64,000 nt of DNA from contig JBBCJU010000006.1 in the NCBI GenBank assembly GCA_037190145.1, forward strand, positions 186,001-250,000, read 5' to 3'. Source of the stretch: 55-13 sp037190145. Its GTDB lineage: Bacteria; Armatimonadota; Fimbriimonadia; Fimbriimonadales; Fimbriimonadaceae. Both the position numbers and the translations under genes were made by a program. The notes beneath the pieces are model-generated. The model was not told the DNA's origin, did no database searches, and saw only the letters and a program-made list of their open reading frames with translations. Positions 41,957 to 51,117 of the stretch are shown here, piece by piece; the stretch's first letter is position 1; the number at the start of each line of letters is the position of its first letter.

Positions 41957-43519
41957 ATGGCGCATCAAACCGTTATCGTTGTTGACTTCGGGGGACAATA
42001 CACCCAACTCATCGTCCGACGAGTCCGCGAACTCGGAGTCTATTCCGAGATGGTGCCATGGACGAGTGCAGAAGCCAAGATTCGCGAGGTCAAGCCCGAT
42101 GCGGTTATTCTCAGCGGCGGTCCCAGATCCACACTGGAAGTTGGCGCACCAAATATCGACTTCAATGTTCTGGATTCCTTGCCAACTTTAGGGATCTGCT
42201 ACGGGATGCAGTTGATGGCCAAAGAGCTTGGCGGAAAAGTCGAGACGGCGAATCATAAAGAGTACGGGTTCCGAGCGATCACTCCCATCAACCCCGAGGG
42301 TGATGTTCAGGAATGGGAGCAAGAGGGAGGAGCCCTGCTATCGGGTCTAACTTCTCATGATGTATGGATGAGCCATGGAGACCAGGTGCTGGACGTCCCA
42401 CCAGGATTCGTGGTCACAGCGAGTACTGAAACCTGCCCGATTGCGGCCATCGAAAATTTGGCCTCTAATCAGTTTGGTGTCCAATTCCATCCCGAAGTCA
42501 CGCATACAGCGGATGGAAAGACAATCCTCCGGCGGTTCCTCTTTGAGCACGCAAAACTAAAAGGCGACTGGACAAGCAGGGCCTTCATAGATGAAGAGGT
42601 TGCTCGAATCAGAGAGAAAGTTGGACCGGACAAGAAGGTTCTGTGTGCGGTGAGTGGAGGGGTGGACTCCAGCGTCATGGCGGCGCTGTTGATTAAAGCC
42701 ATCGGAGACCGGGCTGTTTGTGTTTTCGTAGATCATGGCCTGCTGAGAAAGGGCGAGGCACAACAGGTTGTCGACACATTTGGAGGGCATTTCCAAGGAA
42801 ACCTTCATGCCTTTACGGAACATGATCGATTCTTTGGAGCTTTGGCAGATAAGAAAGATCCGGAAGTAAAACGCAAAACGATTGGCGAGCAGTTTGTCCG
42901 GGTCTTTGAGGATCATGCGAATGAACTAGAGGGATGCGACTTTTTGGCTCAAGGAACCCTCTACCCAGACGTGATTGAAAGTGGTTCTTCGACCTCTGCA
43001 AAGATCAAGACTCATCACAACGTGGGCGGACTGCCAGATTGGATGAAGTTGGACCTGATAGAGCCTCTTCGTTGGCTGTTTAAAGACGAGGTGAGGGAAG
43101 TGGGCCGACAACTAGGTTTGCCTGATGAAATGGTGGATCGAGAGCCTTTCCCTGGACCTGGACTAGGCGTAAGGATTCTGGGAGAAGTGACCCCTGAGCG
43201 AGTCCGCATGGTTCAAGACGCAGACTGGATCTTCAGGTCCGAGCTCCGGGCTAGGGGACTAAACAAAGGCATCTGGCAATCCTATGCCGCCTTGTTGGAT
43301 GTTAAGTCAGTAGGTGTCATGGGTGATGAACGGACCTATGAGCAACCGATTGTTCTGCGGGCGGTCGAGAGTGAAGATGCGATGACGGCTAGAGCCGTAA
43401 ACATCCCCTTTGAGGTCTTAGAGCACATTGCGAATCGAATTGTGAACGAGGTTGACGGTGTGAATCGTGTTTTCTATGACTTGACCAGCAAGCCTCCCGC
43501 AACAATTGAGCTTGAGTAA
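41957..43519 (+). CDS. guaA: GMP synthase (glutamine-hydrolysing)
   Basis: A 520-residue two-domain enzyme converting XMP to GMP. N-terminal class I amidotransferase: catalytic Cys in TLGICYGMQLMA, His and Glu in QFHPEV. C-terminal ATP-pyrophosphatase with PP-loop CAVSGGVDSSVMAALL and dimer domain ending EVDGVNRVFYDLTSKPPATIELE. I chose the ATG at 41957 (MAHQTVIVVDFGGQ); an ATG 9 bp earlier is possible. It is 29 bp after the phosphatase gene and may be cotranscribed. Confidence 0.95.
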   Translation: MAHQTVIVVDFGGQYTQLIVRRVRELGVYSEMVPWTSAEAKIREVKPDAVILSGGPRSTLEVGAPNIDFNVLDSLPTLGICYGMQLMAKELGGKVETANHKEYGFRAITPINPEGDVQEWEQEGGALLSGLTSHDVWMSHGDQVLDVPPGFVVTASTETCPIAAIENLASNQFGVQFHPEVTHTADGKTILRRFLFEHAKLKGDWTSRAFIDEEVARIREKVGPDKKVLCAVSGGVDSSVMAALLIKAIGDRAVCVFVDHGLLRKGEAQQVVDTFGGHFQGNLHAFTEHDRFFGALADKKDPEVKRKTIGEQFVRVFEDHANELEGCDFLAQGTLYPDVIESGSSTSAKIKTHHNVGGLPDWMKLDLIEPLRWLFKDEVREVGRQLGLPDEMVDREPFPGPGLGVRILGEVTPERVRMVQDADWIFRSELRARGLNKGIWQSYAALLDVKSVGVMGDERTYEQPIVLRAVESEDAMTARAVNIPFEVLEHIANRIVNEVDGVNRVFYDLTSKPPATIELE

Positions 43520-43632
43520 GGCTTTTTAGATGTCCTTTATATAGGTGAGACTAAAGTCGGTTTTGATTATGACTTCCTTATTCAACCGTGGGTATACTAG
43601 ATCGTTCTAAGTCTCGTTAGAATTCACCTGTC

Positions 43633-44121
43633 ATGCTCCCTTCCCCAGATATCCTAACCGATTTTCCACAGGGCAAGTTTGTCCTCTCAAACCTGGCTGC
43701 CAAGCGAGCCAAACAGTTGCGTGAAGGAGCTCCTCCGCTCGTTCAGGTTGACTCTAGCCACCCATTAACCATTGCTCTTGCTGAGATCGCAGCGGGCAAG
43801 ATTAAGCCCGTAATGCCATCGGCCGATTCGGTCATTATCGAAGCTCCTGAAGCTGCGCTTCTGATCGATGAGACCATGCCAGCTGAGCTAGGACTTCTTC
43901 TCCCTGCATTGGATGAGACGGAAGCTGCTTTGATTTCTGGAGACGGAGAGGATGATCACGACGATCATTCAGACGCCGATCCCGATGAATTAACCCTATC
44001 CGCTCTTGCCGGAGACGAAGAGGAAGAAGAGGTAGCGGCTTCAGATGATAGCGATACCCTTTCCCTTAGCGACATCGCCGAAGAAGAGAACGCGGGCGAC
44101 GACGGCGAATCTGAAGACTAA
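43633..44121 (+). CDS. rpoZ: RNA polymerase omega subunit with acidic C-terminal extension
   Basis: A 162-residue protein. Residues about 10-60 match omega: FPQGKFVLSNLAAKRAKQLREGAPPLVQVDSSHPLTIALAEIAAGKIKP, the RNAP beta' C-terminus clamp region. Residues about 75-162 are a long acidic tail rich in Glu/Asp (for example GEDDHDDHSDADPDEL and DEEEEEVAAS), roughly doubling the usual 70-100 residues. It is followed 3 bp later by dnaJ, and a -10-like TATACT lies at 43593-43598. The tail has no recognised function; it might alter DNA or chaperone contacts. The omega call rests on the short conserved core. Confidence 0.82.
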   Translation: MLPSPDILTDFPQGKFVLSNLAAKRAKQLREGAPPLVQVDSSHPLTIALAEIAAGKIKPVMPSADSVIIEAPEAALLIDETMPAELGLLLPALDETEAALISGDGEDDHDDHSDADPDELTLSALAGDEEEEEVAASDDSDTLSLSDIAEEENAGDDGESED

Positions 44122-44124
44122 AGC

Positions 44125-45252
44125 ATGGCGCAGAGAGATCCCTACGAGGTGCTTGGAGTGCCGAGGGATGCCTCGGCGGACGAGATTAAGTCTGCTTACC
44201 GGCGGCTAGCTAGGAAGTATCACCCGGATGTGAACCCGGGCGATACGGAGGCCGAAGAGAAGTTTAAGGAGATAGGATCGGCGTATTCGGTTCTGTCTGA
44301 TCCTGAGAAACGCCAGCGGTTTGATCGTTTTGGGTCCACCGAAGATTCGGGTGGAGACTTCTTTGGCGGCGGTCAAGCGGGTGGTTTTACCGACCTTTTC
44401 GACATGTTCTTTGGGGGCATGGCGGGTGGAGGCGGTGGTGGACGTCGCCAGCAGAGGATGGGACGCGATGGTGGAGACATCGAGATTCAACTGGATCTCA
44501 CTCTCCGAGATGTTTTAAACGGCGTTCAGAAGGAAGTTAACATTGAGCGCCTGTCGGAATGCGATGCGTGTTCTGGAAAGGGAGGAGAAGGTGGCACGCT
44601 CCCAATCTCATGTCCTACCTGCAACGGCTCTGGAATGGTGACGCAGGTGCGCGACACATTCATTGGTCGTATGCAGACCTCGGCTCCGTGTGGAACCTGT
44701 CGAGGACAAGGCTGGACGATAAAGGACCCCTGTAAGAAGTGTGGTGGTCAAGGCGTTGTGCCGAACGAAGCCCGGGTCATGATTACGATTCCAGCCGGAG
44801 TAGAGAACGGCAACACCTTGCAGATTCCTGGTCAAGGCCATGATGGCATGGCCGGTGGTTCTCCTGGAAATCTCTATGCTCATCTTCGGATCAAGCGAGA
44901 TAATCGGTTCCAGAGAGAAGGGCAAACGTTGTACACAATTGTTGAAGCTACCTTTGCTCAGGCCGCGTTGGGGCACACCGTTCAGTTTGAAGGGGTTGCC
45001 GAACCATTGGAGCTTCAGATTCCGGCCGGAACTCAACCAGGAACTCAACTTGCGATCAAGAATGTTGGGCTTCCGCCACTACATGGTGGTAAGCGGGGAG
45101 ATGTGGTTGTGCAAGTAACGGTGAAGGTTCCTACCAAGTTGAATGAGGCTCAGTCCAAGCTACTTCGGGAGTTTGCAGAAGTAAGCGGTGAAGATCTACC
45201 GGTAGAAGAGAATCGGGGTCTGCTCGGTGGACTCTTTGGGAAGAAGAAATGA
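44125..45252 (+). CDS. dnaJ: Chaperone DnaJ
   Basis: A 375-residue co-chaperone of DnaK. J domain at 5-70 with HPD (KYHPDVNP), a Gly-rich region (FFGGGQAGGF; GGMAGGGGGG), the zinc region with four CxxCxGxG repeats (CDACSGKG, CPTCNGSG, CGTCRGQG, CKKCGGQG), and the C-terminal substrate domains ending VKVPTKLNEAQSKLLREFAE. All four zinc repeats intact. Its stop overlaps the start of prmA by 4 bp (ATGA). No dnaK or grpE adjacent. Confidence 0.96.
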   Translation: MAQRDPYEVLGVPRDASADEIKSAYRRLARKYHPDVNPGDTEAEEKFKEIGSAYSVLSDPEKRQRFDRFGSTEDSGGDFFGGGQAGGFTDLFDMFFGGMAGGGGGGRRQQRMGRDGGDIEIQLDLTLRDVLNGVQKEVNIERLSECDACSGKGGEGGTLPISCPTCNGSGMVTQVRDTFIGRMQTSAPCGTCRGQGWTIKDPCKKCGGQGVVPNEARVMITIPAGVENGNTLQIPGQGHDGMAGGSPGNLYAHLRIKRDNRFQREGQTLYTIVEATFAQAALGHTVQFEGVAEPLELQIPAGTQPGTQLAIKNVGLPPLHGGKRGDVVVQVTVKVPTKLNEAQSKLLREFAEVSGEDLPVEENRGLLGGLFGKKK

Positions 45253-46109
45253 GCTGGATCGAAGTTGTTGCCTATTTTGATCAGGCACCTCAGGATTGGT
45301 CCCCATACATTGATGTCTTTGGGCAGTTTGGATGTGAGAACACTCTTCAAACGGACACGCCTCCTACTCTTGGGGCTGCCGTTGTAGAAGTTGATGGTTC
45401 CGCTCAAGTCGTGGAGGCACTAAAAACTGCATTACTTGAAGCGGGTGTACCAAGAGTTGAAAGTCGTCCACTGGTGGAAGAGAACTGGGAGGAAAATTGG
45501 AAACAGTTTTTCAAGCCCAGACGTGTGGGGCAGCGCTTTGTGGTTCGCCCAACCTGGGAAGAAGTAGAACTTGGCGAGGGCGATGTTGAAATCGTTCTTG
45601 ATCCTGGGCAAGCTTTTGGAACCGGCGATCATCCGACTACGCGGATGTGCTTGGAGCTGCTAGATGAGTTCATGCAGGCTGACCAGAAGGTTGCGGATAT
45701 TGGTTGTGGAAGTGGCATCCTCTCCGTAGGCGCAGCAAAACTTGGGGCCGCAAGAGTGGTCGCGATAGATATTGATCCTATTTCCGTTGAAGTATCGAAA
45801 GAGAACGCAAAACTAAACGGCGTAGAGTTTGAAGCATTGGCCGGAGCTGGAGTACAAGTCTTGCCCCCAGCCAGCGAAGAATCTGCTAAGTACGACTTAG
45901 TGATTTCCAATATTATTTCTGCAACCCTGATCTCAATTGCTCGAGAGATCGCTCAGGTGGTGCGAAAGGATGGTTTCTGGATTGTTTCTGGCATCATCGA
46001 GGCAAACTGGCCCGATGTGAAAGAAGCCGCAGAGCGAGCCGGGTTTCGGCTGGAGAAGCAGCTTCAGGAAGACGACTGGATCGGCGCGACTCTCGTGAAG
46101 GTGGAATAG
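45249..46109 (+). CDS. prmA: Ribosomal protein L11 methyltransferase
   Basis: A 286-residue SAM-dependent enzyme that trimethylates L11. N-terminal L11-binding domain (SWIEVVAYFDQAPQDW) and C-terminal methyltransferase: EENWEENWKQFFKPRRVGQRFVVRPTWE, LDPGQAFGTGDHPTTRMCLELL, SAM loop VADIGCGSGILSVGAAKLG, DIDPISVEVSKENAKLN and YDLVISNIISATLI (NPPY-like NI). Overlaps dnaJ by 4 bp and rsmE by 1 bp (TAGTG). Confidence 0.94.
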   Translation: MSWIEVVAYFDQAPQDWSPYIDVFGQFGCENTLQTDTPPTLGAAVVEVDGSAQVVEALKTALLEAGVPRVESRPLVEENWEENWKQFFKPRRVGQRFVVRPTWEEVELGEGDVEIVLDPGQAFGTGDHPTTRMCLELLDEFMQADQKVADIGCGSGILSVGAAKLGAARVVAIDIDPISVEVSKENAKLNGVEFEALAGAGVQVLPPASEESAKYDLVISNIISATLISIAREIAQVVRKDGFWIVSGIIEANWPDVKEAAERAGFRLEKQLQEDDWIGATLVKVE

Positions 46110-46807
46110 TGGGGAATCTTCCCATTCGAGCGCTCCCAAGGGTTTTTGTGCCTGGCGCTTCGCCAGAAGACCTGATTGAATTTCCGTCGACCGAGGTTGA
46201 TAAGCTTCGAAAGGTTTTAAGGCTAAGTGGTGGAGCACAGATTGCGGTTTTGCCCAATGATGGCTCTATCATACGATGTGAGTTTACGGGTCGTGATGCT
46301 CGTCCGATTGAGGTTCTGTGGCCGTCTGTTGAGGCAAAACGAAAACTCACCATCGCTCAGTCCTTGCCAAAGGGCGATAAGCTTGATGAGATTGTCCGAG
46401 CTTGTACAGAGATTGGGGTTGCAGAGTTTTTGATCTTTCCTAGCGAACGTACAGTCGTTCAATGGGATGCCAAAAAGGTTAGCGATCGGCTACATCGCTT
46501 GGAAGTCATTCTGCGAGAGGCGGCTGAAGTTAGTTTTCGGACAAAGCTACCGACCATCTCCTACTTGCCGTCTCTAAAAGATGTCTTGAAGCATCGTCCA
46601 GATGCAGTCGTCCTGAGCGAAGTGGAAGATGAATCGCAGGTGTTAATCCCAAAGGAAGAGATGACGATTGTGGTGGGTCCAGAGGGCGGTTGGAGTAAGC
46701 GAGAACTAGAACTCATTGGAGACCGTGGGGTCACTTTGGGACCCCGAGTTTTGCGTGTTGACCATGCCGGTCCGGCAGCTGCGGCGATTTTATTGCTTGT
46801 CCACTGA
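46109..46807 (+). CDS. rsmE: 16S rRNA m3U1498 methyltransferase RsmE
   Basis: A 232-residue SPOUT-class enzyme methylating U1498 of 16S rRNA. An N-terminal PUA-like domain (about 1-70) precedes the knot: LPKGDKLDEIVRACTEIGVAEFLIF, MTIVVGPEGGWSKRELELI and VTLGPRVLRVDHAGPAAAAILL, which bind SAM. The start is a GTG at 46109, overlapping the prmA stop by 1 base. Last gene of the rpoZ-dnaJ-prmA-rsmE unit. Confidence 0.93.
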   Translation: MGNLPIRALPRVFVPGASPEDLIEFPSTEVDKLRKVLRLSGGAQIAVLPNDGSIIRCEFTGRDARPIEVLWPSVEAKRKLTIAQSLPKGDKLDEIVRACTEIGVAEFLIFPSERTVVQWDAKKVSDRLHRLEVILREAAEVSFRTKLPTISYLPSLKDVLKHRPDAVVLSEVEDESQVLIPKEEMTIVVGPEGGWSKRELELIGDRGVTLGPRVLRVDHAGPAAAAILLLVH

Positions 46808-46909
46808 TGTCAACATCTTGGCCTGAAATTGGTTCTCAATCCCCTATTTAGTGGTTTTCCGTAAAACTTGCGGCTTTTTATTGTGCACCTCCGTCAGAAT
46901 TCTTGTAGT

Positions 46910-47040
46910 TTTAACACCCACAAGGTGCCAGGAAAAAATGCGGTGAGATGCCGCAACAGTTATTGGCCTAAACGATGTCATAGGTCTAGCCGAATACCTG
47001 GAACACATCTATAGCGGGAGCCTCGTTCAGAGGTTAAAGT
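46910..47040 (+). ncRNA. Probable cobalamin riboswitch upstream of nrdBA
   Basis: Segments match the cobalamin riboswitch core in order: AAGGTGCCAGGAAAA near 46922, a stem-loop GCGG-TGAGAT-GCCGC (46940-46954), AACAGTTA just after it, and AGCCGAATACCTGG (46988-47001), close to the B12-box pattern AGCCAGGAGACCTGCC. CCAGG (46928-46932) and CCTGG (46997-47001) can pair and close the core. The 5' part is shorter than in classical examples. It ends 68 bp before the nrdB ATG. Known parallel: class I RNR genes of Streptomyces are controlled by a B12 riboswitch. Assignment is by eye; a covariance-model score would settle it. Confidence 0.65.
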
Positions 47041-47108
47041 GATCACGGTTCGCCGTGTTTAGGTGTCGTTCTAGCTCGTGTCAATTCCTGCCCTTCGCGG
47101 ACACAATA

Positions 47109-48194
47109 ATGAGTACGACTTATACGATTGGAAATCGAACCTTCGCTTTAGACGAGGACAAAGCCCAAGCCTCTCTGGCGGCCAAGCGCGTTATAACTGG
47201 CCGAGAGACCATGACCTTCAACCTCCTCCCTCTCAAGTACCACTGGGCTTATGAGCTTTACCGCAAGATGAAGGCAAACCACTGGGAGCCGGAAGACATC
47301 CCCATGCAGAAAGATATTGAGCAGTGGCGAAGCGATAATGCCCTGTCCGATGTAGATCGCTGGATTATTAGAATGGCGATTGGCTATTTTTCGGCAGCGG
47401 AAGGAATCGTCGGCGACAATATCTTGCACGTGGTGCGAGAGTCTATTACCGCCTCCGAGTTAAAGTTGGTTTTGGGGAGACACGCACACGAGGAGAATAT
47501 CCATGCAGACTCCTTGCTCTACATGATCTCTTCCTTGGGGATCAACCCTCACGAGTGTGAGGCAATGTTCGAAGACGTGGCCACGATTCGGCAGAAGAAT
47601 GAATTCGTTACCCGCATTAGCAAAGGGCTTCGCCGCGATCTTGATTTGACGTTGACCGAAAACAAGCAGCTCTTGGCTAAGAACATTTTCGTGTTTGGCC
47701 AATGCATGGAAGGCACCCAATTCTACGGACTATTTGGCATGGTGCTGTCCCTGTATCGTCAAGGCAAGTTCCCCGGAATTGGTCAAATGTTCCGCTATAC
47801 ACTGCGGGATGAGAGTAACCACATTGAAGTTTTCCGGCAGTTGTTCATCAACTTGGTGGAAGAGAACATGGATGTTTGGACTCCAGAATTCAAAGCCGAA
47901 CTGACTGATTTGATGCGTGAAGCCGTCCGCCTAGAGCAAGAATTCATTCGAGATTGTTTACCGGTCTCAGGAGTTGGCCTCAACGCCGATGAATTCTGCC
48001 AATACATCGATTTTATCGCCGATCGGCGACTGGAAGGAGTAGGACTAAGTGCGCTGAAACCAGGAGTCACAAATCCTCTTCCATGGCTTGCCGAGCTAAT
48101 GGACGTTCGAAAGGAACAAAACTTCTTTGAAGGACGCGTCACCGAGTATCAAAAATCATCCTCGCTCATCACAGCCGACGACGACGATCTGTAA
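47109..48194 (+). CDS. nrdB: Ribonucleotide reductase small subunit, class Ic-like (no radical Tyr)
   Basis: A 361-residue R2 protein. Metal ligands by alignment to the Chlamydia class Ic enzyme: Glu98 (YFSAAEGIVGDN), Glu129 and His132 (HEENIHADSLLY), Glu201 (CMEGTQF), Glu235 and His238 (RDESNHIE). The first ligand is Glu, not the usual Asp. The radical Tyr position is Leu136, as Phe127 in Chlamydia; Tyr138 matches Chlamydia Tyr129. So a Mn/Fe cofactor without Tyr radical is likely. The C-terminal tail has FFEGRVTEYQKSSSL and an acidic end (DDDDL) for R1 binding. ATG at 47109; a longer frame from 47055 has no family match. Cotranscribed with nrdA (9-bp gap). Confidence 0.93.
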   Translation: MSTTYTIGNRTFALDEDKAQASLAAKRVITGRETMTFNLLPLKYHWAYELYRKMKANHWEPEDIPMQKDIEQWRSDNALSDVDRWIIRMAIGYFSAAEGIVGDNILHVVRESITASELKLVLGRHAHEENIHADSLLYMISSLGINPHECEAMFEDVATIRQKNEFVTRISKGLRRDLDLTLTENKQLLAKNIFVFGQCMEGTQFYGLFGMVLSLYRQGKFPGIGQMFRYTLRDESNHIEVFRQLFINLVEENMDVWTPEFKAELTDLMREAVRLEQEFIRDCLPVSGVGLNADEFCQYIDFIADRRLEGVGLSALKPGVTNPLPWLAELMDVRKEQNFFEGRVTEYQKSSSLITADDDDL

Positions 48195-48203
48195 CACAAC
48201 GAA

Positions 48204-51059
48204 ATGAAGACCATAGACAGCCCCGTGATCCAATCTCTGTTTGATGACATCGACATTGCCGTAGAGCCAACTCCTGTTCGGGTCAAAGCGGTCAAACCTC
48301 CCCTCGGCCCAGCTCCCAAGCTCATTCGCCGCAACGGAATGGTGGTGGAGTGGGATTCCAATAAGATCGAAGTCGCGGTTCGAAAAGCCTTCTTAGCCTA
48401 TGAGCAGGATTCTGATCCTGCTGTTAAGATTGCCAGGGCTACCGAACTGAAAGTACGAGGCCTCGATATCGAAACCATTGGAATTGAACAGGTTCAGGAT
48501 ATTGTTCAGGAAGAGATCATGCGAGCGGGCCATTACAAGGTGGCTGAGGCTTACATTATCTATCGAGCAAGAAGGGCTTTTGAGCGAGAAGTTGCTCAAG
48601 CGGAGACCAACCTTAACTATGAATCGCCCTTCGGTTTTATTGAGGCGATTGATGAGACGGGGCAGCCGTTCCTTTACGATGGACGTGACTTGCCACTTCG
48701 TATCGTCTACGCGCGTCAGGGCCTAGATCTTGAGGCCGAGGACATGGAGATCGAGCAAGAACTACGCCGATCTTTGGGCAGTAATGTTGATCTGAAAGAT
48801 ATTCGCAAAGTTGTCGTCATGAATGCAAAGTCTCTCATTGAGAGGGACTCTGACTACGCTCTTTTTGCCGGACGCATTCTGCTTACCTATATCTATGAAG
48901 AGGCCTTGGGCTGGGATATTGTCCGCGATGGCGTTGACCAACTGAAAGCCTTCCACCAAAAGGGCTTCCGAACCTACCTTGAGAGAGCAGTCGCGATTGA
49001 TCGTATAGCGACAGATATGTTGGACTATGATCTGGAGCGGCTTGCTTCCGATCTAGATCCAGACTTTGACTTAGCGTTTGACTACTTGGGCATCCAAACC
49101 CTCTTTGATCGGTACTTGCTGGTCGATAAGACGGAGGGCAAGAGTCAAAGAATTGAGGCACCTCAGTTCTTCTGGTTAAGGGTTGCCATGGGACTCTTTA
49201 AGCAAGAGCCCGGCGATAGGGAAGACTGGGTTCTCAAGCTTTATCACCTGTATCGAAGCCGTCGATTCTGCAGTTCAACCCCGACTCTGTTTAACTCAGG
49301 CACCCCTCGATCTCAGCTCTCATCTTGCTACCTCTATAAGATTGATGACTCGCTAGAATCCATTGTCCAACGTGGTATTGCCGAGAACGCCATGCTATCC
49401 AAATGGGCAGGCGGCTTGGGTGGCTCTTGGACTTCAGTTAGGGGCACCGGTGCTCATATTCATGGCACAAATGGGGAAAGCCAAGGCGTTATCCCGTTCC
49501 TGAAGATGCACAACGATCAGCTCGTGGCGGTGAACCAAGGCGGTAAGCGAGCCGGGTCTGGTTGCGCCTATCTGGAAAGCTGGCACAACGACATCTTCGA
49601 CTTCCTGGAGCTACGCCGGAACACTGGCGACGAGCGACGTCGAACGCATGACATGAACACAGCTAACTGGATTCCAGACCTGTTCATGAAGCGCATGGAG
49701 GCTCGCCAGCACTGGACTCTCTTCCGCTCCAATGAAGTTCCAGACCTGCACGATCTGTACGGAAAGGCTTTTGAGGATCGCTATGTTCAGTACGAGGCCA
49801 TGGCTGACCGAGGCGAGATCTGGGGGCGACGTGTGGAGGCTCTGGAGCTTTGGAAGAAGATGCTTCAAATGGTCTTCGAGACCGGCCACCCATGGATCAC
49901 ATTCAAGGATCCTTGCAACCTGAGGAGCCCTCAAGACCACGTTGGCGTAGTCCGATCCAGCAACCTGTGCACCGAAATCACGCTCAATACCAGCGATGAG
50001 GAGACCGCAGTCTGCAACCTGGGATCAATTATCTTGGATAGCCACTTGCTCGAAGACGGCTCTCTGGATACCGAAAAGCTCCGAGAGACGATCCGCATTG
50101 CGGTTCGAGCCTTGGACAACGTGATTGATATCAACTTCTATCCCACCAAGCCTGCGGAGACCAGCAACCGACGCCATCGCCCAATCGGAATGGGTGTAAT
50201 GGGGCTGCAAAATGCGCTGTATCGAAAGGGCGTCGCCTTTGCTTCCCAAGAGGCCATCGAGTTCAATGACGAGTTCATGGAGGTCATCGCCTACTTCGCT
50301 TATGAAGCGAGTTCCGATCTGGCTGCGGAAAAGGGAAGTTATTCCACTTACCCAGGCTCCAAGTGGTCCCGAGGGCTTCTGCCTCAAGACACCCTGGATG
50401 CGCTAGAAATGGAGCGCGGAGAGACCATTGAAGTGCCAAGAGGCGGCAAGCTGGACTGGCAACCGCTCAGAGAGAAAATCTCCAAGCAAGGCATGCGAAA
50501 CTCCAACGTCCTCGCGATTGCTCCCACCGCAACCATCGCCAATATCACCGGGACTTCGCCCTGTATAGAGCCGATGTTCAAGAACATGTTTGCCAAGAGC
50601 AACCTGTCTGGCGACTTCATGATCGTAAATCCTTTCTTGGTCAAAGACCTGAAAAGGATTGGCCTTTGGACAGACTCAGTTCGAGATCAGATCAAATACT
50701 TTGATGGTGAGCTGGAGCAAATCTCCGAAATCCCATCTGAGCTTAAGGAGCGGTATCTCACCGCCTTCAAGATTCCGAATGAGTATGTGATCGACGCCGC
50801 TGCTCGACGTCAAAAGTGGATCGACCAATCTCAATCTGTAAACCTATTCTTGGGCGAGCCAGACATGAAGACCCTTTCTCACATGTACCGACGTGCATGG
50901 AGAGTCGGCCTGAAAACCACCTATTACCTCCGAACCCTCGGGGCATCCAATATCGAAAAGGCAACTGTCGCTGTGAAGAAAACCTTCACGCCCGAAGAGC
51001 AAGCCGCCTGTTCTATTGAAGCCATGCGAAACGGAGAGGAGTGCGAGGCTTGTCAGTAA
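48204..51059 (+). CDS. nrdA: Ribonucleotide reductase large subunit, class I
   Basis: A 951-residue R1 protein. One N-terminal ATP cone (about 30-125: KLIRRNGMVVEWDSNKIEVAVRKAF ... EAYIIYRARRAF) for allosteric control, followed by an inserted stretch (about 130-290) and the core. Redox Cys: SSCYLYKIDDSLESI (first Cys), AVCNLGSIIL (second), active-site Asn-Cys-Glu in RSSNLCTEITLN, and a CxxC C-terminus (CEACQ) that receives electrons from thioredoxin. Radical path Tyr pair in TYYLRTLGAS. The long middle matches the large class Ic/Iab enzymes seen in Chlamydia. Follows nrdB in one operon under the riboswitch. Confidence 0.95.
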   Translation: MKTIDSPVIQSLFDDIDIAVEPTPVRVKAVKPPLGPAPKLIRRNGMVVEWDSNKIEVAVRKAFLAYEQDSDPAVKIARATELKVRGLDIETIGIEQVQDIVQEEIMRAGHYKVAEAYIIYRARRAFEREVAQAETNLNYESPFGFIEAIDETGQPFLYDGRDLPLRIVYARQGLDLEAEDMEIEQELRRSLGSNVDLKDIRKVVVMNAKSLIERDSDYALFAGRILLTYIYEEALGWDIVRDGVDQLKAFHQKGFRTYLERAVAIDRIATDMLDYDLERLASDLDPDFDLAFDYLGIQTLFDRYLLVDKTEGKSQRIEAPQFFWLRVAMGLFKQEPGDREDWVLKLYHLYRSRRFCSSTPTLFNSGTPRSQLSSCYLYKIDDSLESIVQRGIAENAMLSKWAGGLGGSWTSVRGTGAHIHGTNGESQGVIPFLKMHNDQLVAVNQGGKRAGSGCAYLESWHNDIFDFLELRRNTGDERRRTHDMNTANWIPDLFMKRMEARQHWTLFRSNEVPDLHDLYGKAFEDRYVQYEAMADRGEIWGRRVEALELWKKMLQMVFETGHPWITFKDPCNLRSPQDHVGVVRSSNLCTEITLNTSDEETAVCNLGSIILDSHLLEDGSLDTEKLRETIRIAVRALDNVIDINFYPTKPAETSNRRHRPIGMGVMGLQNALYRKGVAFASQEAIEFNDEFMEVIAYFAYEASSDLAAEKGSYSTYPGSKWSRGLLPQDTLDALEMERGETIEVPRGGKLDWQPLREKISKQGMRNSNVLAIAPTATIANITGTSPCIEPMFKNMFAKSNLSGDFMIVNPFLVKDLKRIGLWTDSVRDQIKYFDGELEQISEIPSELKERYLTAFKIPNEYVIDAAARRQKWIDQSQSVNLFLGEPDMKTLSHMYRRAWRVGLKTTYYLRTLGASNIEKATVAVKKTFTPEEQAACSIEAMRNGEECEACQ

Positions 51060-51102
51060 CTTTGCGAGAATAGTTGTAACAACATTAATCCCGGCATCGC
51101 TT

Positions 51103-51117
51103 TCAGGCTAAGCCTGA
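51103..51117 (+). other. Short hairpin after nrdA
   Basis: TCAGGC-TAA-GCCTGA, 6-bp stem, 43 bp past the nrdA stop and followed by GGGGTGATGTGG. There is no T-run, so it is a weak terminator at best and may belong to the leader of the next gene. Confidence 0.35.
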
